In this document: piece by piece, positions 9,366 to 18,756 of the stretch
Layout of the letters: each line of letters opens with the position of its first letter
Numbering within the stretch: the stretch's first letter is position 1
Assembly: GCA_039821125.1 (NCBI GenBank)
Contig: JBCBOR010000015.1
Coordinates: 1-64,000 of the forward strand
Length of the DNA: 64,000 nt
Source: Thermohalobaculum sp039821125
GTDB taxonomy: Bacteria > Pseudomonadota > Alphaproteobacteria > Rhodobacterales > Rhodobacteraceae
Direction of reading: 5' to 3'
The notes under the pieces: model-generated
Told to the model about the DNA's origin: nothing
Databases searched by the model: none
What the model saw: the letters and a program-made list of their open reading frames with translations, nothing else
Program-made: the position numbers and the translations under genes

Positions 9366-9501
9366 GCTGCTCCTCCGATACGCGCGTGTGCCGTTTTCTG
9401 CGCCGGTCTCGCTCTTCCGCGCGCACAGGTCGCACAAGCCCTGGCGGCACACGCGGAATAGGATACGGTCCGAATCGGATATTCCGTTGGAGACACTTAG
9501 C

Positions 9502-10977
9502 ATGACCACCCCGGCACCTGTGGATTTTATCGAAACCGATCTGGACGCGCTGGTGGCGCGACCGGGAACGGTCGTTGTATTTGTCGGCGGCGATGGCACG
9601 CTGGGTCCGGCGGCGGCGCACCTCGACGGGCCGATGGGCGGCGCCATGGGGCGCATGGTCGGCGCCGAGGATTACAAGCCCAAGGCGCGCACGGCGCACA
9701 TGTTCAGTTATCCCGCCGGGCTGGCCGCGGAGCGTGTGGTTCTGGCCTCGCTGGGCGAGGATCCGGACCGTGACGCGGCGCGGCGCGCGGGCGGGGCCAT
9801 CGGGGCGGCGCTGGCGCAGGGGCCGGTCACGCTCTGCACCACGGGTCTTGGCGACGATGCCCTGGTGGCCGAGATGATCTGGGCCATGGTCGTGCGGCTC
9901 TACGAGTTCGGTGTCTACAAGAGGGACACGGCCGAGACCAAGAAACCCCGCGAAATCGCGGTGATGTCTGACGGGCCGGAGGCACTGGCAGCCGCATCCG
10001 CGCCGTTCGCCGCGCTGGCCGAGGGGATCTTTTTCACCCGCGATCTGGTCAACGAGCCTGCCAATACCCTGACCACGGACGAGTTTGCCGCGCGCCTCGC
10101 TGCCATGGGCGAGATGGGGTTGGAGGTCGAGATCCTGGGCGAGCCGGAGCTGGCCGAGCTGGGCTGCAAGGCGCTGCTCGCGGTCGGGCAGGGGTCGGAG
10201 AGCGAATCCAAGCTCGTGGTCATGAAATGGATGGGCGGAGAGGATGAGGCCCCGCTGGCGCTGGTCGGCAAAGGGGTTGTGTTCGATTCCGGCGGGATCT
10301 CGCTGAAACCGGCGGCGGGCATGGAAGACATGACCATGGACATGGGCGGCGCGGGCGTTGTGTCCGGCGTCATGCGCACGCTGGCGCTGCGCAAGGCGAA
10401 GGCCAATGTCGTGGGTATTGTGGGTCTGGTCGAGAACATGCCCGACGCCAAGGCGCAGCGCCCGGGCGACATCATCGGGTCCATGAAGGGCAACACGATC
10501 GAGGTGATTAACACCGACGCCGAGGGACGCCTCGTTCTGGCCGATGCGCTGTGGTACGCGCAGCAGACCTTCAAGCCGTCCGCCATTGTCGATCTTGCGA
10601 CCCTGACCGGCGCCGTGATCGTGGCGTTGTCGAAATCGACCGCCGGGCATTTCGCCAACGATGACGAGTTCGAGACCGAATACGCCGAGGCCTGCAAGGC
10701 TGCGGGCGATAAATCCTGGCGCCTGCCGCTCGATCAGGCCTACCACGATCAGATCAAGTCGATCTTTGCCGATGTAAAGAACACCGGCGGTCGCAATGGC
10801 GGGTCCTGCACCGCGGCGGCGTTCCTTGAGAAATTCGTCGACAAGGACATGCCCTGGATTCACATCGACATCGCGGGGGTGACGACGACGACCGCGCCCA
10901 CGCATCTGGCGCCAAAGGGCGCAACCGGCTGGGGTGTCGCGGCGCTGGACGAACTCGTGAAAGGCCGCGAGCTCTGA
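9502..10977 (+). CDS. pepA: leucyl aminopeptidase (M17 cytosol aminopeptidase)
   Basis: Hexameric two-metal peptidase releasing N-terminal residues in the cytoplasm. The family can also bind DNA and act in recombination and regulation. The ATG at 9502 follows GGAGA at about eight bases and gives 491 residues. The catalytic half contains GKGVVFDSGGISLKP (metal and lysine ligands) and the signature NTDAEGRLVLADAL, with the bicarbonate-site arginine in it. It diverges from lptF and is joined by a one-base overlap to the DUF4375 gene downstream. Confidence 0.96.
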   Translation: MTTPAPVDFIETDLDALVARPGTVVVFVGGDGTLGPAAAHLDGPMGGAMGRMVGAEDYKPKARTAHMFSYPAGLAAERVVLASLGEDPDRDAARRAGGAIGAALAQGPVTLCTTGLGDDALVAEMIWAMVVRLYEFGVYKRDTAETKKPREIAVMSDGPEALAAASAPFAALAEGIFFTRDLVNEPANTLTTDEFAARLAAMGEMGLEVEILGEPELAELGCKALLAVGQGSESESKLVVMKWMGGEDEAPLALVGKGVVFDSGGISLKPAAGMEDMTMDMGGAGVVSGVMRTLALRKAKANVVGIVGLVENMPDAKAQRPGDIIGSMKGNTIEVINTDAEGRLVLADALWYAQQTFKPSAIVDLATLTGAVIVALSKSTAGHFANDDEFETEYAEACKAAGDKSWRLPLDQAYHDQIKSIFADVKNTGGRNGGSCTAAAFLEKFVDKDMPWIHIDIAGVTTTTAPTHLAPKGATGWGVAALDELVKGREL

Positions 10978-12041
10978 TGCGTGCGGCGGGTGTCGCGCTC
11001 GCCGCGCTCCTGACCAGCGCACCTGTTGCGGCCTCGGATGATCCGTGCAAGCCCGGCGCACGGCTGATCTATCCGTTGACCGAGGTGATTGCGCAGCGCG
11101 GGGTCGCTCTGGACGTGCGGCCCATGATCGATCTCTCGGGCACGGTGAACCTGTTCAGCGATGACGGTGCGCGCGCCGCGCGCGATGTCGTCATGACGGA
11201 GCTAGCCTCTGTCTCCCAGATCGAGAAAGATATCGGCCTTCTGGCACTGCTGGACCGCAAGACGCTGAGCACGATCCCGCTTGCGGGTGTCACGGTCTTG
11301 GCGAGTTCTGTCTATATGGACGATTTTCGCGATGTGCTTACCCGGCACGTGGCGCAGACGGAGCTGGATCTGCTGGACCGGGCCAGGGCGATCTTCCGGC
11401 CATGGGGCACATCCGTCTCGGCACGCTATGCGCAATGGTCGGATGGCAAGGGCAAGACCGATCCGGTCACCGACCTGCCGCTGCGCGAGGTCTCCGCCGC
11501 GTGGCGGGAGCGGGCCGATCCGCTCGGTCTTGCGGTCGAGATCGCGCGATCCGATCCGAAGGTGTTCGCAGTCCTCGATGCCGAGCGCCTCGCTGCCAGC
11601 GATGATGCGCGTCTGCGTTATCTCGAAGCGGAACTGTCGCACTGCACACGCCCGTGGTGGAAGCCGCACGAGGCCGATGCGGTCTTCGGCGAGATCCCCG
11701 AGCCGCAGCGTGATCTGATCATTCTTTCGATCTTCATAGCCGAGAGCATGAACGGCTCGACCCATCAGTTCTTCTATAATTCCGCCGGTACGCTCGCCCC
11801 GCAACTGGCCGAGACACTCGACCGCCTTGGACTGCCCGAGCATGCCGCCGCGATCCGTCAGGGCATGGCGATGTATCCCGCGCCCTATCCGCGCGACACG
11901 GAACAGCGCCGCGCGGTTATGGGCGGGCTCACCGAGGCTGATGACGAAGAGTTTTATGCACTCACAGCCTGGGCGGAGGACGGGGCGATCTATGATGCGA
12001 TGATCGCCCGCGCCAAGGAGACCGGTCTCTGGCCCGAATAG
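10977..12041 (+). CDS. exported DUF4375 (DMP19-like) protein
   Basis: 354 residues with a short signal peptide ending near PVAASDD. The central-to-C-terminal part carries the DUF4375/DMP19 signature: ILSIFIAESMNGSTHQFFYN, then the SAGTLAPQLAETLDRLG stretch. Homologous domains bind DNA-mimic partners or have unknown roles, and an exported form is not one I can assign. The ATG overlaps the pepA stop by one base (TGATG), so it is co-translated with pepA. Function unknown. Confidence 0.8.
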   Translation: MRAAGVALAALLTSAPVAASDDPCKPGARLIYPLTEVIAQRGVALDVRPMIDLSGTVNLFSDDGARAARDVVMTELASVSQIEKDIGLLALLDRKTLSTIPLAGVTVLASSVYMDDFRDVLTRHVAQTELDLLDRARAIFRPWGTSVSARYAQWSDGKGKTDPVTDLPLREVSAAWRERADPLGLAVEIARSDPKVFAVLDAERLAASDDARLRYLEAELSHCTRPWWKPHEADAVFGEIPEPQRDLIILSIFIAESMNGSTHQFFYNSAGTLAPQLAETLDRLGLPEHAAAIRQGMAMYPAPYPRDTEQRRAVMGGLTEADDEEFYALTAWAEDGAIYDAMIARAKETGLWPE

Positions 12042-12053
12042 TGTCTGCCCGGA

Positions 12054-13037
12054 TCAGGCCGTCATGGCGTGATTGCCGAAATGCATGAACTCGGCATTCA
12101 TCCCCGCGACCTCGGCGGCGTTCAGCGACAGGCTGGGGCCGTCGAGCATCTTGAAGCTTTTCTGCCCTTTCACCCATTCATCCGCCGATTGCAGTGTGGT
12201 CAGGGTGTAGCTGGTGGTCTCGGAGAGGTAATGCGTCGGGATCACGACCTTGGGCGCCAGCTTGGCGACAATCTCGTCCGCCTGCTCATAGGACAGGATA
12301 TGCTGCGAGCCATCGACCGGCAAAGTCAGCACATCGACCTGCCCGATGGCGTCCCAGAACTCCTGCGGCGGGTTCGGGCGGTTGTCGCCCCAGATCAGCG
12401 TGCGGATACCGCCGGTCTCGACCACGTAGACCACCATGTCCATGTGCCCCACATTGTTGGGCGGACACGCCTCGGCCCCGAACTCGGCCAGCGCGTTGGT
12501 CCATTCGTACCAGCCCGGCGCGATACAGGCGTGCTTGTCGGCGAACCCGGTGATCTTCAGGTCCGCGAACTCGAAATTCCCGACCATCCGGTCCAGCACC
12601 ATGGTCGAGACTGGGCGCTCGATGGCGTCATGGTCGAAATGGGTGTGGGTCGACATGCAGATATCGACAACCGTCTCCGGGAACGGGTTCTTGAACCACA
12701 GCCCCCACGCGCCCGAGGGATCGTCGCGCCACGGGTCGAACAGGATCGTTGCGCCGCCGGGCGAGGTGATCTTGATTGCGCAGTGGCCGAAGAAGTCGAT
12801 CCCGACCGCGCCCTCGACTGCCGTGCCCGTCGTTCCCTGCAGCCCGATCACGTGGTTGTTGTTGCCCGGCTGGGTCCAGTCGGTCGAGTGGGCCTTGGCC
12901 TCCTCCGGGGTCAGAGTCGCGGCCGTGCCAAGGCCCGCGGCCCCGGCCGCCAGAAAGAACGACCGGCGGGACAGGCCGGGCGTGTCGTGGTGGATGAGGG
13001 GGGTCTGGGCGGCCGGTTTCAGGTCTTCGCGTTTCAT
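12054..13037 (-). CDS. Tat-exported metallo-beta-lactamase-fold hydrolase
   Basis: 327 residues. The N-terminus has a twin-arginine signal (LSRRSFFLAAGAAGLG) with a hydrophobic stretch, so the folded metal enzyme is probably exported by Tat. The mature part has the beta-lactamase-like fold of the UPF0173 group: HCAIKIT, then STHTHFDHDAIE (HxHxDH metal motif), a WGDNRPNPP strand, a DVLTLPVDGS segment and PTHYLSE. The substrate is unknown. It ends 13 bases from the convergent DUF4375 gene. A lactonase or phosphodiesterase role is possible but not shown. Confidence 0.85.
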   Translation of the reverse strand: MKREDLKPAAQTPLIHHDTPGLSRRSFFLAAGAAGLGTAATLTPEEAKAHSTDWTQPGNNNHVIGLQGTTGTAVEGAVGIDFFGHCAIKITSPGGATILFDPWRDDPSGAWGLWFKNPFPETVVDICMSTHTHFDHDAIERPVSTMVLDRMVGNFEFADLKITGFADKHACIAPGWYEWTNALAEFGAEACPPNNVGHMDMVVYVVETGGIRTLIWGDNRPNPPQEFWDAIGQVDVLTLPVDGSQHILSYEQADEIVAKLAPKVVIPTHYLSETTSYTLTTLQSADEWVKGQKSFKMLDGPSLSLNAAEVAGMNAEFMHFGNHAMTA

Positions 13038-13168
13038 GATCTCTCTCCTCTGTCTGTCGTCAGATGGCGAGAGCATAGCCACAACTCTGCGGCGAATCGC
13101 ATGGGATAAAAATCGCCTGTAGGTGTGTTTTGATCTGATGTGACCGGCACAGGCACCAGCACCGGTGA

Positions 13169-13200
13169 CCGGAGGCGCAGCGGCGGCGCTGCCCCTCCGG
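13169..13200 (-). terminator. hairpin downstream of the metzincin protease gene
   Basis: A 14-base stem (13169-13182 with 13187-13200, one mismatch) closing a four-base loop, 13 bases past the protease stop on the minus strand. It probably stabilises or ends the protease transcript. There is no T-run, so factor-independent termination is not certain. Confidence 0.5.
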
Positions 13201-13212
13201 CTTGGCCCCGTA

Positions 13213-14691
13213 TCAGCAGCCCGACGTTTTGATGCCGATCTTGCTGCGGACCATGATGGCATTGTCCCAGAGGTTCGTGTCCTGCCGCGTCAGGTTCGCC
13301 CCGGTTTGCGCATCGAAGGGCAGGGCGCGCACGAACACGTAGTAGTTCTGCCCCGGTGCGACATCGGGTGGAACCTGGAACACGTGGCCGAGCAGAGCGC
13401 TCTTGCCGCCGCCGATCGTGAACTCGCGCAGATCCGCCGAACGCAGCTCGCGCGCCCGATTGCCACGGACATCGAGATCCGGATCACCCGACCACCAGAG
13501 CCGCATCTTGGCCAGAATGTCCCTGTCCATGGCGTTGTTGTTCAATGTGTAGCGGACCTGGACTTGTGCGCCGGGGCACACCAGATCGCTGACAACCGGG
13601 TAGGACGAGCCGGGATCGCGAACCCCGCAGAAAGCCAGTTCGTCCGTCTTGTCCGCCCAAATGTCTGCGCGGCTCGAGATCCGGCAGTTCTCGATCTGGA
13701 CTGCGTTGCGGTTGTCTTCGCAGCGCTCCAGCGCGTCCACCGCATCGCCAAGTGCCTCGGCGGTTTCCAGGAAGCTCGGCTTGCCGACCTGTCCTGCAGC
13801 GATCGCGTCCAACCAGTCCTGTTGTGCGGTGGCGACGGTGGCTTCCTCGGTCGAGCAGGCATTGACCCGTTGCTCGCCTGTCTTCACCCAGCTGTTGGTC
13901 AGCGAGAGATCGACATGGTTGCTCCGCGCACCGGTTCCGTAAAGGGCGCGGATCCCGGCGATGTCATCGGGAAGCAGTCCCGGCGCGATTGCATGGTCCT
14001 CGCCGCGGAACCATGTGTTGAAGCTCTGCGCCATGATCGCGTAGTCGCTCAGGGGATGGCTCAGCGCGAGACCGTGACCCATTTCGTGCAGCAGGATGCC
14101 GAGAAACGAGTGCGGCGACGAGACCGAGCGCCCGTCAGCCGGCGGGAAGTGGCGTCCATCGACATCCACGGTCGCGGGCGGTCCGAAAACCCAGTTCACA
14201 TCCTTGCGGAAGATGAGATGGGCGCGTGTGCGCGTACAGCCTCCGTTGTCCATCACGCCGGGTCCCCATGCCTCTGCGGTGGGCGAGTTGGCGTGCGTGC
14301 GCCGGGTGAAGCCGATCACGATCGTCTGCGCACCGAAATCCTCCTTTACAGGCTCGTCGAGATCGCCGTCGCTGGTGATGCCGGGACCGTGCTCGAGCAC
14401 CAGCGAGGTGCCGGGAATGCTGTTGTAGGCCGCGATCACCGCTTTGATGTCCTTGTCGATCTGAACAATGTCCGCGGCGGTGTGGATGCCGGGCTTGTCG
14501 TTGTACATCGCGAAGAAGCTCTCGGAGAGCAGACGGACCTGAATGGGCCGCGAGGTGTCCCACTTTTCCGTGCCACCGCACCCGCTTCTCAGCTTGTAGG
14601 CCTCGGCGCTGTCGATGGGTGCGAGCGCTGTCATCAGCCCCGCGACAATTCCGGCGCGTGTGAATTGTGTTATGAACGTCCTCGTAATCAT
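13213..14691 (-). CDS. exported metzincin-type zinc metalloprotease
   Basis: 492 residues. Start at ATG 14689-14691, with an AGGGGA ribosome site; an N-terminal signal peptide ends near DSAEA. The zinc site HEMGHGLALSH (residues 202-212) matches HExxHxxGxxH-like metzincins with H in place of the usual G spacing, followed by a Met-turn candidate, YAIMAQS (M220). The C-terminal 230 residues are Cys-containing and beta-rich (possible four disulphides) and resemble no domain I know; they could bind substrate. It is a single gene divergent from holC. Probably a secreted or periplasmic matrixin-like protease. Confidence 0.82.
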   Translation of the reverse strand: MITRTFITQFTRAGIVAGLMTALAPIDSAEAYKLRSGCGGTEKWDTSRPIQVRLLSESFFAMYNDKPGIHTAADIVQIDKDIKAVIAAYNSIPGTSLVLEHGPGITSDGDLDEPVKEDFGAQTIVIGFTRRTHANSPTAEAWGPGVMDNGGCTRTRAHLIFRKDVNWVFGPPATVDVDGRHFPPADGRSVSSPHSFLGILLHEMGHGLALSHPLSDYAIMAQSFNTWFRGEDHAIAPGLLPDDIAGIRALYGTGARSNHVDLSLTNSWVKTGEQRVNACSTEEATVATAQQDWLDAIAAGQVGKPSFLETAEALGDAVDALERCEDNRNAVQIENCRISSRADIWADKTDELAFCGVRDPGSSYPVVSDLVCPGAQVQVRYTLNNNAMDRDILAKMRLWWSGDPDLDVRGNRARELRSADLREFTIGGGKSALLGHVFQVPPDVAPGQNYYVFVRALPFDAQTGANLTRQDTNLWDNAIMVRSKIGIKTSGC

Positions 14692-14838
14692 GAGATTATC
14701 CCCTAAAAATCGTAATGAAAGTGTTTGAGTATGCTTTTGGTTGAGCGCAGGGGTCTGTGCCTTCCGCCACAGGCAGCGTGATCCGGTGGCACGCGGGCAT
14801 GGCTTGACCTGACACGGTGCGATGCGCACACAGGGCCC

Positions 14839-15312
14839 ATGGCCGAGGTTCGTTTCTATCACCTGACCGAGACGCCGCTGGAGCGGGCACTGCCGACCAT
14901 GCTCGAGCGTACATTGGCGCGGGGTGGCCACGCGGTCGTGCGCGGTGCGCATGGCGAGCGTCTCGGGTTCTTGAACAGCCATCTCTGGACCTATGACGAC
15001 GCCGGACTCCTGCCGCACGGGATCGAGGGGGATGCGGACGCTGCACTGCAGCCGATCTGGCTGACGACCGGGACCGATCGCCCGAACGAGGCGGGGACGC
15101 TGTTCCTGATCGATGGGGCCGAGGCCGGTCCGGACGAGATGGCCGCGCTCGATGTCACCGCGATCCTGTTCGATGGGCACGATCCAGCGGCGGTCGAACA
15201 GGCTCGCGGCCAATGGCGCGGCGTTACGGCGGCGGGCCTTCAGGCGGTCTACTGGGCACAAACGCCGGACGGCGGATGGACCAAAAAGGCCGAAAGCGCG
15301 GCTTCGGCCTGA
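14839..15312 (+). CDS. holC: DNA polymerase III chi subunit
   Basis: 157 residues of the HolC family. Chi bridges the clamp loader (via psi) to single-strand-binding protein at the fork. The sequence starts EVRFYHLTETPLERALP, the hallmark N-terminus, and contains LWTYDDAGLLPHG and the PIWLTTGTDRPNEAGTLFLI segment. Length fits the family (about 150). In Rhodobacterales it is commonly near pepA, as here. It converges with the aspartic protease gene six bases downstream. Confidence 0.93.
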   Translation: MAEVRFYHLTETPLERALPTMLERTLARGGHAVVRGAHGERLGFLNSHLWTYDDAGLLPHGIEGDADAALQPIWLTTGTDRPNEAGTLFLIDGAEAGPDEMAALDVTAILFDGHDPAAVEQARGQWRGVTAAGLQAVYWAQTPDGGWTKKAESAASA

Positions 15313-15318
15313 TCCGGC

Positions 15319-15909
15319 TTACCGCCGCAGCAGCATCGTGTCGCCCTCGACCTGAAAGCTGCGATAGCGGTCGAGATACTCCATGCCCAAAAGCGAGACA
15401 TCGAGTTCGCCGCCATTGACCATCGCCCGGAAATCTTCGTCGACAAAATCAGCAAGCGCGACCGTATCGAGGCGCACGGGGGCGCTCATGACCTGACCGT
15501 TCGCAGTCGACGCCGGAATGACAAAGTTCAGCCTTCCCGTATCGATCCCGGCAGTCCGGGCGTCGTCCTCGGTCAGCACCAACCGGGTCGCGCCGGTGTC
15601 CACCATGACGCGGATGTCAGCGCCGTTGATCTCGAGCGTGGCATAGAAATGCCCATCCGAGGCCCGGCGCAGCGCCACAGCATTCTCGTCGACGCGCAAG
15701 GCCTGGTCCGGGTTCAGCATCTGGCCAAGATTGTCCTTGAACCCGTACGCAAGCACGGCTCCCGCAAAGATCAGCACCCAGATCGCAGCATGCTGCGCAG
15801 CCTGGCCAAGCCGGTGGCGATAGTCCTTGAAGACCCAGGCCGCGACCGCGAGGCCAAGCAGCGCAAGATAGAAGAACCGGGCCTGGCCGTCTGGATCATC
15901 GGGCAGCAT
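15319..15909 (-). CDS. membrane-anchored retropepsin-like aspartic protease (TIGR02281 type)
   Basis: 196 residues. Two hydrophobic segments (about residues 11-27 and 42-57) precede a single aspartic-protease-like domain with the catalytic motif MVDTGATRLVLT (Asp 104) and a flap region after it. One DTG per chain implies a dimer, as in retropepsins. Start at ATG 15909 with GAGAGGA upstream; longer upstream frames fall inside the ABC-F gene. The substrate is unknown; homologues in alphaproteobacteria are annotated only as clan AA proteases. Confidence 0.88.
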   Translation of the reverse strand: MLPDDPDGQARFFYLALLGLAVAAWVFKDYRHRLGQAAQHAAIWVLIFAGAVLAYGFKDNLGQMLNPDQALRVDENAVALRRASDGHFYATLEINGADIRVMVDTGATRLVLTEDDARTAGIDTGRLNFVIPASTANGQVMSAPVRLDTVALADFVDEDFRAMVNGGELDVSLLGMEYLDRYRSFQVEGDTMLLRR

Positions 15910-15980
15910 GTCATCCTCTCTTGTTCCGTCCCAGAGATCGGGGCTTTGGCCGCGCACCGCAAGGGGCGGGGGCGGCTTCG

Positions 15981-17861
15981 TCAACCGCCCGCGGCCTCGA
16001 GCCGTTCCTGGGCGGTCATCCAGAGGTCTTCGGCCCGTTCCTGGGCGTCCAGGATTTCCGCACGTTTCTTCTGCAGGGTTTCGATCCGCCCCGGCGGGCC
16101 GTTGTAGAGCGCGGGATCGGCCAGCTTGAAATCGACCTGCTGGAGCATTCTTTCGATCTTCTCCAACCGCTCCTCGCAGGTTCTGAGATCGGCTTTCAGC
16201 GGCGCAAGCGCCTTCTTTTCCTCGCGGGTCAGGTTCTTTTTTGGCGCTGTCTTGGTGGGCTCGGCCTTCGCCGGTTTGGCTTCTTTCGGCGGTTTTGGTG
16301 CGGCCTGCCCCAGCAGCAGGCGCCGATAGGCGTCCATGTCGTCCTCGTAGGGGGCGACCTTGCCGTCCCGGACCAGCCAAAGACGGTCGGCCACCAGCTC
16401 GATCAGGTGCGCATCGTGGGTGATCAGGATCACCGCGCCCTCGTAGTCGTTGAGCGCGCGCACCAGCGCCTCGCGGCTCTCGATGTCGAGGTGGTTGGTC
16501 GGCTCGTCCAGGATCATGACATGCGGCGCGTCGATGGCGGCCAGCGTCAACATCAGCCGCGCCTTCTGCCCGCCGGAGAGATCGGCCACCCGCGTCTCGG
16601 CGATATCGGCGCCCGTGCCGCCCGCGGCGAGACGGGCGCGCAGCTTGGCGGGGTGCTCCTCGGGCCGCATCCGGCGGATGTGGTCGATCGGCGTCTCGTG
16701 CAGCACCAGTTCCTCGGCCTGATGCTGGGCGAAGAAGCCGATGCGCAGCTTGCCGGATGCCTTGCGCGCCCCGGTCATCGGCGCGAGCCGCCCGGCGATC
16801 AGTTTGGCCAGCGTGGATTTGCCCTGACCGTTCGCACCCAGCAGCGCGATCCGGTCGTCCTGATCGATGCGCAGATTGATCCGGTTCAGAACCGCCGTGC
16901 CATCATACCCGACATTGATGCCGTCGAGTTGCATCAGAGGCGGCGCCAGTTCCTCGGGGTTGGGAAAGGCGATGGGCGCGATGGCGCCTTCCATCTCGGC
17001 GGCGATCGGCTCCATCTTCTCCAGCATCTTCAGACGCGACTGGGCCTGACGGGCCTTGGATGCCTTGTAGCGAAACCGGTCGACAAAGGCCTGCATGTGG
17101 GCGCGGGCGGCGTCCTGCTTCTTGGCGGCAGCCTGTTGCAGAGCCAGCTTCTCGCGCCGGACCCGGTCGAACGTGTCATAGCCGCCGCCATAGGTGGTCA
17201 GCTTGCGGCTGGTCAGATGCAGGATGCCGTTGACCGCGCGATTGAGCAGCCCCCGGTCGTGGGAGATCACCAGCGCGGTGTGGGGATAGCGGGCGAGGTA
17301 GTTCTCGAGCCAGACCGTGCCCTCGAGATCGAGATAGTTGGTCGGCTCATCCAGAAGCAACAGATCGGGGGCCGAGAACAGCACGGCCGCCAGCGCGACA
17401 CGCATCCGCCAGCCGCCGGAGAACTCCCGGCTCGGGCGGTTCTGCGCGGCACTGTCGAAGCCGAGGCCCGACAGGATCGTTGCCGCCCGCGCCTCGGCCG
17501 AATGGGCGTCGATATCCATCAGGCGCGTCTGGATGTCGGCAATGCGCGTGGGATCGGTTGCGGTCTCGGCTTCTGCCAGCAGGGCGGCGCGTTCGGTGTC
17601 GGCGGCCAGTACTGTCTCGATCAGCGTGCGCTCGTCGCCGGGAGCCTCCTGCGCGACGGTGCCAAGGCGCGCCCGCGGCGGCAGGGAGATATCACCTGCA
17701 TCCGGTGTCAGCTCACCCAGGATCAATTTGAACAGCGTCGTCTTGCCCGTCCCGTTGCGCCCGACGAGCCCAAGATGCGCGCCTGCCGGGATCTGCGCCG
17801 AGGCCCCCTGAAACAGCGGCTTGCCCGCAATCGAAAAGCCGAGATCCTGAATCGTGAGCAT
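15981..17861 (-). CDS. ABC-F family ATPase (YheS/Uup type)
   Basis: 626 residues with two ABC domains and no membrane segment, so it acts on ribosomes, not transport. Domain 1 has Walker A GLVGRNGTGKTT, signature FSGGWRMR and Walker B LLLLDEPTNYLD. Domain 2 has GANGQGKSTL, LSGGQKARLM and VMILDEPTNHLD. The linker between them (about residues 240-310) is the charged helical segment that reaches the tRNA site. A Lys/Glu-rich C-terminal coiled coil follows (about 530-620). YheS-like by layout; Uup is the alternative. Confidence 0.93.
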   Translation of the reverse strand: MLTIQDLGFSIAGKPLFQGASAQIPAGAHLGLVGRNGTGKTTLFKLILGELTPDAGDISLPPRARLGTVAQEAPGDERTLIETVLAADTERAALLAEAETATDPTRIADIQTRLMDIDAHSAEARAATILSGLGFDSAAQNRPSREFSGGWRMRVALAAVLFSAPDLLLLDEPTNYLDLEGTVWLENYLARYPHTALVISHDRGLLNRAVNGILHLTSRKLTTYGGGYDTFDRVRREKLALQQAAAKKQDAARAHMQAFVDRFRYKASKARQAQSRLKMLEKMEPIAAEMEGAIAPIAFPNPEELAPPLMQLDGINVGYDGTAVLNRINLRIDQDDRIALLGANGQGKSTLAKLIAGRLAPMTGARKASGKLRIGFFAQHQAEELVLHETPIDHIRRMRPEEHPAKLRARLAAGGTGADIAETRVADLSGGQKARLMLTLAAIDAPHVMILDEPTNHLDIESREALVRALNDYEGAVILITHDAHLIELVADRLWLVRDGKVAPYEDDMDAYRRLLLGQAAPKPPKEAKPAKAEPTKTAPKKNLTREEKKALAPLKADLRTCEERLEKIERMLQQVDFKLADPALYNGPPGRIETLQKKRAEILDAQERAEDLWMTAQERLEAAGG

Positions 17862-17879
17862 CGCATCAACCCAAAACTG

Positions 17880-17959
17880 CGCTCTGCCCGCGCGCCATAG
17901 CCGGCGCGCGCCGGGGGGTGGGTGGGGGCGGGCGGTGGCTATGGCGCGCGGGCAGAGCG
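17880..17959. repeat. long inverted repeat with G-quadruplex-type loop, element 1
   Basis: Perfect 23-base arms (17880-17902 and 17937-17959) around a 34-base loop. On the plus strand the loop has G-runs of 6, 3, 5 and 3 separated by single bases (17913-17932), a canonical G-quadruplex pattern. It lies between the end of the WYL-regulator gene and the start of the ABC-F gene. Related layouts, with unrelated arms, occur at 35927-36009 and 60609-60695. Confidence 0.9.
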
Positions 17960-18016
17960 ACCAAAGAGAGCGGCGTGTTAGCAGAGGGTCCCGGCTGCGT
18001 CCACGGCGGAGGCGCG

Positions 18017-18733
18017 CTATGGCGGGAGGACCCCTGGCGGGCGGAACTTGTCGCCATCACGGGCCTCGACCTGCACGATGAAGTCGGCATAGGTCTTGCC
18101 CGGTTGGTCCGGAAACGTGCCGATCCCGGTCTCGGCCCGTTGGATGCGGTCGGCGCGGAAGACCCGGAAGTCGCCCCGCAGCTCGCACCACGCCACAAAG
18201 GTCCAGGTGGTGCCCCAGTATTGCAGGTTCAGCGGCCAGACCACGCGGGACGAGACCTCATCCTGCAGGCTCAGATATTCGATGGCGACCAGCGCGCGGT
18301 CGCGGATCGCCTGGCGCAAGAGCGGCAGGTGGGTCTGTTCCATCTCCGGCACGGGCGAGAGGATCGAGACCGCCGATTGCCCGGCCTCGGCCCGGCGGAC
18401 TTCCGCGACCACCGCGTCGATTTTTCCGCGCAGGGCGGTGGCGGCCCGGCTGAGCGCGGGATCGCCGGCGCGCCGGACCTGCTCGACCCCGAGGTAGAGC
18501 GCTTCGAGTTCCTCGGACGACAATGTCAGAGGCGGCAGGAAGATCGGCGCACGCAAGAGATATCCGACCCCGCGCTCCCCCTCGATCGGCACGCCCGAGG
18601 CGATCAGCGTGTCGATGTCGCGATAGATCGTGCGGACCGATACCTCCAATCGGTCCGCCAGATCCTGGCCACGCCAGAGCCGTCCCTCGCGAAAGAGCTG
18701 GATCAACTCGAACAACCGGTCGGTGCGGCGCAT
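18017..18733 (-). CDS. YafY-type transcriptional regulator (HTH plus WYL domain)
   Basis: 238 residues. An N-terminal winged helix of the HTH_11 type (MRRTDRLFELIQLFREG, with LADRLEVSVRTIYRDIDTL as recognition helix region) is followed by a WYL sensor domain (about residues 135-230; ALVAIEYLSLQ and the arginine-rich FRADRIQ strand). WYL domains are thought to sense nucleic acid or small ligands. It is 23 bases downstream of the small monooxygenase-like gene and is probably co-transcribed with it, which suggests local control of that gene. Confidence 0.9.
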   Translation of the reverse strand: MRRTDRLFELIQLFREGRLWRGQDLADRLEVSVRTIYRDIDTLIASGVPIEGERGVGYLLRAPIFLPPLTLSSEELEALYLGVEQVRRAGDPALSRAATALRGKIDAVVAEVRRAEAGQSAVSILSPVPEMEQTHLPLLRQAIRDRALVAIEYLSLQDEVSSRVVWPLNLQYWGTTWTFVAWCELRGDFRVFRADRIQRAETGIGTFPDQPGKTYADFIVQVEARDGDKFRPPGVLPP

Positions 18734-18756
18734 CGCGGGTCCTCGGGTCCTGTTGT

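Noticed and set aside
8920..11061. Long minus-strand open frame across pepA
   Set aside because: It is antisense to a well-conserved aminopeptidase, is rich in Arg/His/Gly as expected of GC-rich shadow frames, and matches no family.
15921..17900. Long plus-strand open frame across the ABC-F gene
   Set aside because: Antisense to two intact ATPase domains; composition is typical of a shadow frame.
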